DNA of 7,457 bases from an uncultured Woeseiaceae bacterium (GTDB lineage Bacteria; Pseudomonadota; Gammaproteobacteria; Woeseiales; Woeseiaceae). Position numbers and translations under genes: made by a program. Of this stretch, positions 4,998 through 7,457 are shown one piece after another. Below the pieces are notes generated by a model, which ran no database searches, was not told where the DNA came from, and worked only from the letters and a program-made list of their open reading frames with translations. The stretch is taken from assembly GCA_947259435.1 (NCBI GenBank), contig CAMYMP010000701.1, positions 1-7,457 of the forward strand, in the 5' to 3' direction. The stretch's first letter is position 1, and each line of letters opens with the position of its first letter.

Positions 4998-5642
4998 ATG
5001 CAAAGCCGGAATCTGACCCCGCTCGACCGTCTGCTCGCCGGCGCCAATAATGCACTTCGCACGATTGCGGCCCCTGCCGGACGGCCCTCGCGTAAGAATC
5101 CTGCGGCGGAGATTGCCGAAAGCGAGCTCAGCGACGAGCAGAAGTCGCATGCTGCCGGCCTGATGCGCGTCAACCATGCGGGTGAAGTCGCCGCGCAGGG
5201 ACTGTACCAGGGCCATGCCGCTGTGGCGCGGGACGCTACGACAGAGCAGCATATGCAGCGCGCCGCCGATGAGGAGTTCGACCACCTGGCCTGGTGCGAG
5301 CAACGACTGGCCGAGCTTGATGCGGAACCGAGTCGACTCAGCCCGATCTGGTACGCGGGCGCCTTCGCGATCGGCGCGGCAAGTGGCGTTCTCGGCGACC
5401 GCTGGAGCCTCGGTTTCATCGCCGAGACCGAGAAACAAGTGTGTGCGCACCTCGACAGCCATCTCGATCGACTGCCTGATCACGACACGAAAAGCCGTGC
5501 CATCGTCAAAAAGATGCGAGACGAAGAACAAGAACACGGCGAAAACGCGATCACGGCGGGCGCGGCACAATTGCCCGATCCGGTACAGCGACTTATGCAA
5601 CTTACTGCCAAAGTGATGACAAAAACGGCCTATCGGCTATGA
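4998..5642 (+). CDS. coq7: 5-demethoxyubiquinol hydroxylase (di-iron, Coq7 type)
   Basis: A 214-residue membrane-associated di-iron monooxygenase that adds the C6 hydroxyl late in ubiquinone synthesis. Likely iron ligands are Glu63 (NHAGE), Glu93/His96 (EEFDH), Glu145 (ETEKQ) and Glu177/His180 (EEQEH), the six-ligand set of the family. Other family segments are HAAGLMRVNHAGEVAAQGLYQG, HLAWCEQRL, IGAASGVLGDRWSLGF and the terminal KVMTKTAYRL. Length and N-terminus (NLTPLDRLL) agree with the Pseudomonas-type proteins, supporting the ATG at 4998 although no ribosome-binding site precedes it. The mRNA is predicted to begin at or 1 nt before this ATG. In this lineage Coq7 replaces the flavin enzyme UbiF and makes ubiquinone synthesis O2-dependent. 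crp follows 82 nt downstream. Confidence 0.96.
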   Translation: MQSRNLTPLDRLLAGANNALRTIAAPAGRPSRKNPAAEIAESELSDEQKSHAAGLMRVNHAGEVAAQGLYQGHAAVARDATTEQHMQRAADEEFDHLAWCEQRLAELDAEPSRLSPIWYAGAFAIGAASGVLGDRWSLGFIAETEKQVCAHLDSHLDRLPDHDTKSRAIVKKMRDEEQEHGENAITAGAAQLPDPVQRLMQLTAKVMTKTAYRL

Positions 5643-5686
5643 AATCAATAGAAACACGGACTTAGCTTGCCCTTCCGAGCGAACTG

Positions 5687-5692
5687 TATTAA
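5687..5692 (+). promoter_or_regulatory. Possible -10 element upstream of crp
   Basis: TATTAA lies 32 nt before the crp ATG in the AT-richest part of the coq7-crp gap, preceded by TG. No good -35 is present at 16-18 nt, and no terminator follows coq7, so crp may have its own weak promoter, an activator-dependent one, or be partly read from the coq7 promoter. Confidence 0.3.
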
Positions 5693-5724
5693 AAGAGGGG
5701 CGCACCAGCGTTGAGGACCAACCT

Positions 5725-6378
5725 ATGCAGACCACAGCGAAGACCCTGAGCGATGTACCGGCGATTAATCGATTCCTGAGCTACTGCCGCGTACGGACTG
5801 TCCCTTCCAAGACTGTAATGATTCACGCTGGTGATCTGCCGGACGTGCTGTATTACATCGTCGACGGTTCAGTCGAAGTCATGATCGAAGACGAAGACGG
5901 CAACGAAATGGTGCTGGCCTATCTGAACAAAGGTCAGTTCTTCGGCGAAATGGGGCTCTTCTACGAGCAACCGACCCGCAGTGCCTGGGTCCGGACGCGC
6001 ACCGAGTGCGAAATAGCCGAAATGACCTATCCGCGTTTTCGACAGATTGCGAGCGAGAGCCCGGGGCTGGTCTTCGAACTGGCAACCCAGCTCGCGACCC
6101 GGCTGGATCGTACCAACCGCAAGCTCGGCGACCTCGCCTTTGTCGACGTGACCGGACGCGTCGCGCACGCGATCATGGATCTCTGTAACGAGCCTGATGC
6201 GATGACGCATCCGGACGGCATGCAGATCAAGGTCAGTCGGCAGGAGCTGAGCCGCCTTGTCGGCTGCTCGCGCGAAATGGCCGGCCGGGTACTTAAGGTG
6301 CTCGAGGAGCAGGGACTCGTCACGGCCAGCGGTAAGACCATTGTCGTTTACGGTGCGAGGCCGAACCGCAAGCTCTAG
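5725..6378 (+). CDS. crp: CRP/Vfr/Clp-type transcriptional regulator
   Basis: A 217-residue cyclic-nucleotide-binding dual regulator. The N-terminal beta-roll (about 12-120) holds the phosphate-binding cassette GEMGLF (74-79) with Glu75, Arg85 and Ser86, equivalent to E. coli Gly71-Glu72 and Arg82-Ser83. The dimer helix carries Thr130-Asn131 where E. coli CRP has Thr127-Ser128. The activating-region-1 loop [10 protein letters not shown] (156-165) is conserved. The helix-turn-helix (about 171-192, [20 protein letters not shown]) keeps Arg183, Glu184 and Arg188, so a CRP-like TGTGA-N6-TCACA site is expected. The wording of the HTH is closest to Xanthomonas Clp and Pseudomonas Vfr. Ligand (cAMP versus c-di-GMP) cannot be settled by eye. 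The ATG follows TTGAGGA (GAGGA at 5713-5717) with a 7-nt spacer. Its stop overlaps that of rpe. Confidence 0.95.
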   Translation: MQTTAKTLSDVPAINRFLSYCRVRTVPSKTVMIHAGDLPDVLYYIVDGSVEVMIEDEDGNEMVLAYLNKGQFFGEMGLFYEQPTRSAWVRTRTECEIAEMTYPRFRQIASESPGLVFELATQLATRLDRTNRKLGDLAFVDVTGRVAHAIMDLCNEPDAMTHPDGMQIKVSRQELSRLVGCSREMAGRVLKVLEEQGLVTASGKTIVVYGARPNRKL

Positions 6379-7043
6379 GCGGCTTTTGCTATCTCTTTTT
6401 TCATCGCAGTGATCGTCGCAGCGTAGTCGTCGCTGCCAAAGATCGCCGATCCTGCAACAAAGGTGTCGGCCCCGGCTGCGGCGATCTCACCGATATTGTC
6501 GATCTTCACGCCGCCATCGACCTCAAGGCGTATTTCCCGGCCGCTGTCGTCGATGATGCTCCTCGCCTCACGCAGTTTGTCGAGTGCCAACGGTATGAAC
6601 TTCTGCCCGCCGAAGCCCGGGTTGACCGACATGATCAGCACGATGTCGACCTTGTCGATCACATGATTCAGGCACGCAAGCGGTGTTGCGGGGTTGAAAA
6701 CGAGCCCTGCCTTGCAGCCGTGTTCGCGAATCAGGGCGAGTGACCGATCGATGTGCCGGCTCGCCTCAGGGTGGAACGTAATGTAGTTGGCGCCGGCCAT
6801 CGCAAAATCCGGGATGATCCGATCCACGGGCTCGACCATCAGGTGCACATCTATCGGCGCCGCGACACCATGCGTGCGCAATGCGTCGCAGATCAGCGGG
6901 CCGATGGTCAGGTTGGGCACGAAATGATTATCCATGACATCGAAATGCACGATATCCGCGCCAGCCTCCAGCACGGCGTCGACATCCTCACCCAGGCGAG
7001 CGAAATCGGCCGAAAGAATCGAAGGTGCGATAAGTGGTGTCAC
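6375..7043 (-). CDS. rpe: Ribulose-phosphate 3-epimerase
   Basis: A 222-residue TIM-barrel enzyme interconverting D-ribulose 5-phosphate and D-xylulose 5-phosphate in the pentose phosphate pathway. Visible signatures: [13 protein letters not shown] (5-17), [17 protein letters not shown] (33-49), DVHLMV (65-70), [13 protein letters not shown] (138-150) and LEVDGGV (173-179). Metal ligands and acid/base residues are His33, Asp35, His67 and Asp176; phosphate is held by the Gly-rich loops at 143-146 and 177-178 and by GSA (198-200). The start is GTG at 7043, with AGGAG (7053-7049) 5 nt away. The gene follows djlA with a 55-nt gap and may be in its transcript. Its TAG overlaps the crp TAG on the other strand. 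Confidence 0.97.
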   Translation of the reverse strand: MTPLIAPSILSADFARLGEDVDAVLEAGADIVHFDVMDNHFVPNLTIGPLICDALRTHGVAAPIDVHLMVEPVDRIIPDFAMAGANYITFHPEASRHIDRSLALIREHGCKAGLVFNPATPLACLNHVIDKVDIVLIMSVNPGFGGQKFIPLALDKLREARSIIDDSGREIRLEVDGGVKIDNIGEIAAAGADTFVAGSAIFGSDDYAATITAMKKEIAKAA

Positions 7044-7048
7044 GCTTA

Positions 7049-7056
7049 CTCCTCTT
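7049..7056 (-). promoter_or_regulatory. Ribosome-binding site of rpe, supporting a GTG start
   Basis: AAGAGGAG on the minus strand lies 5 nt before the GTG at 7043, and the protein then begins with TPLIAPSIL as in the family, so GTG is the initiator. Confidence 0.65.
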
Positions 7057-7098
7057 GCTGGGGCAAATGTACCTGAGGCCGCCGCATTGCGACAGGCC

Positions 7099-7457
7099 TT
7101 ATCGAATCGACCGCCGCGCTTTGAGCATTTCGTAGGCTTTGCGTATCTCGCGCGTGCGTTTCTCGGCTTCGGCGACGAGTTCGGCGCCCGGATTGCTCCC
7201 CGCTATTTTGTCGGGATGACTCTTGTTCATGGCCCGCCGGTACGCTTTCTTGATCTGCTCATTGCTTGCCGATTCGTCGACGCCGAGTGCCTGGTAAGCC
7301 TGCTTGATGCGCCGCGTATCGGCATCGCCCGCAGGCGAGCGCCGGAATCCTTTCTGTGCGCGGATCATCGCCTCGAGCTGAGCCAGATCGACACGGCCGA
7401 TATCCAGCTCGTTACAGACGGTCCAGATCACAGCGCGCTCTTTCTGGTGCAGACGAT
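7099..7457 (-). CDS. djlA: DjlA-type DnaJ-like co-chaperone, C-terminal part (partial)
   Basis: The gene enters from beyond the right edge, so only about 119 C-terminal residues are visible. They begin in the TerB-like domain ([20 protein letters not shown], then [12 protein letters not shown]) and continue, after a short linker, into a J domain ([10 protein letters not shown] to YEMLKARR) with the HPD motif in KSHPDK needed to stimulate DnaK. Domain order and the end match DjlA, an inner-membrane-anchored J protein. A GTG inside this segment would start mid-domain and is not taken as the true start. The upstream membrane anchor is outside the window. The gene ends 55 nt before rpe. Confidence 0.85.
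   Translation of the reverse strand, partial: RLHQKERAVIWTVCNELDIGRVDLAQLEAMIRAQKGFRRSPAGDADTRRIKQAYQALGVDESASNEQIKKAYRRAMNKSHPDKIAGSNPGAELVAEAEKRTREIRKAYEMLKARRSIR

Noticed and set aside
4922..5419. N-terminal extension of the DUF481 frame on the minus strand (ORF open to 5419)
   Set aside because: It lies opposite coq7, is rich in Ser/Arg/Ala with no family resemblance, and would bury the clear signal peptide and the ribosome-binding site at 4929-4932.
5640..5724. CRP autoregulatory site (TGTGA-N6-TCACA) upstream of crp
   Set aside because: No recognisable half-sites are present in the gap; the same is true of the coq7/DUF481 intergenic region.
1..7457. CRISPR array, insertion sequence, integrase or prophage
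   Set aside because: No spaced direct repeats, no transposase or integrase motifs, and no tRNA-associated attachment duplication seen by eye.

Overview
The window looks like chromosomal DNA of a gammaproteobacterium of fairly high GC. The evidence is a Vfr/Clp/CRP-type regulator with the classical CRP helix-turn-helix, a Pseudomonas/Xanthomonas-like di-iron Coq7 hydroxylase, the rplM-rpsI pair, a DjlA-type co-chaperone and a DUF481 outer-membrane protein. I cannot name a genus. Most of the window is housekeeping; the accessory part is the left 2.5 kb.

Left block (1-2505, plus strand): a tightly packed operon. It holds the tail of a membrane protein, then a 515-residue fusion of a cytochrome-b-type membrane domain, a two-cluster ferredoxin and an MvhD-like iron-sulfur domain. 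Next come a 167-residue single-pass protein of unknown function and a bacteriohemerythrin. The last two genes start at GTG codons overlapping the preceding stop. I infer a membrane electron-transfer module linking a quinone or heme-b path to a cytoplasmic iron-sulfur partner, with an O2- or NO-responsive di-iron protein attached. Its upstream part and substrate lie outside the window.

Middle block (2506-4198, minus strand): a small DUF4282 membrane protein, a noncoding stretch with alternative GC-rich hairpins, tRNA-Gln(CUG), rpsI and rplM. The tRNA begins 25 nt after the rpsI stop with no terminator between, so it is probably carried on the ribosomal-protein transcript. A promoter and the terminator of the next gene lie just upstream of rplM.

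Right block (4199-7457): a DUF481 outer-membrane beta-barrel gene (minus) is divergent from coq7 (plus). The short region between them holds a near-perfect palindrome and a strong extended -10 for coq7 placed so that the mRNA should be almost leaderless. coq7 is followed by the crp/vfr-type regulator. That gene is convergent with rpe, and the two share the palindromic CTAG that supplies both stop codons. Upstream of rpe on the minus strand is the C-terminal part of djlA, cut by the window edge.
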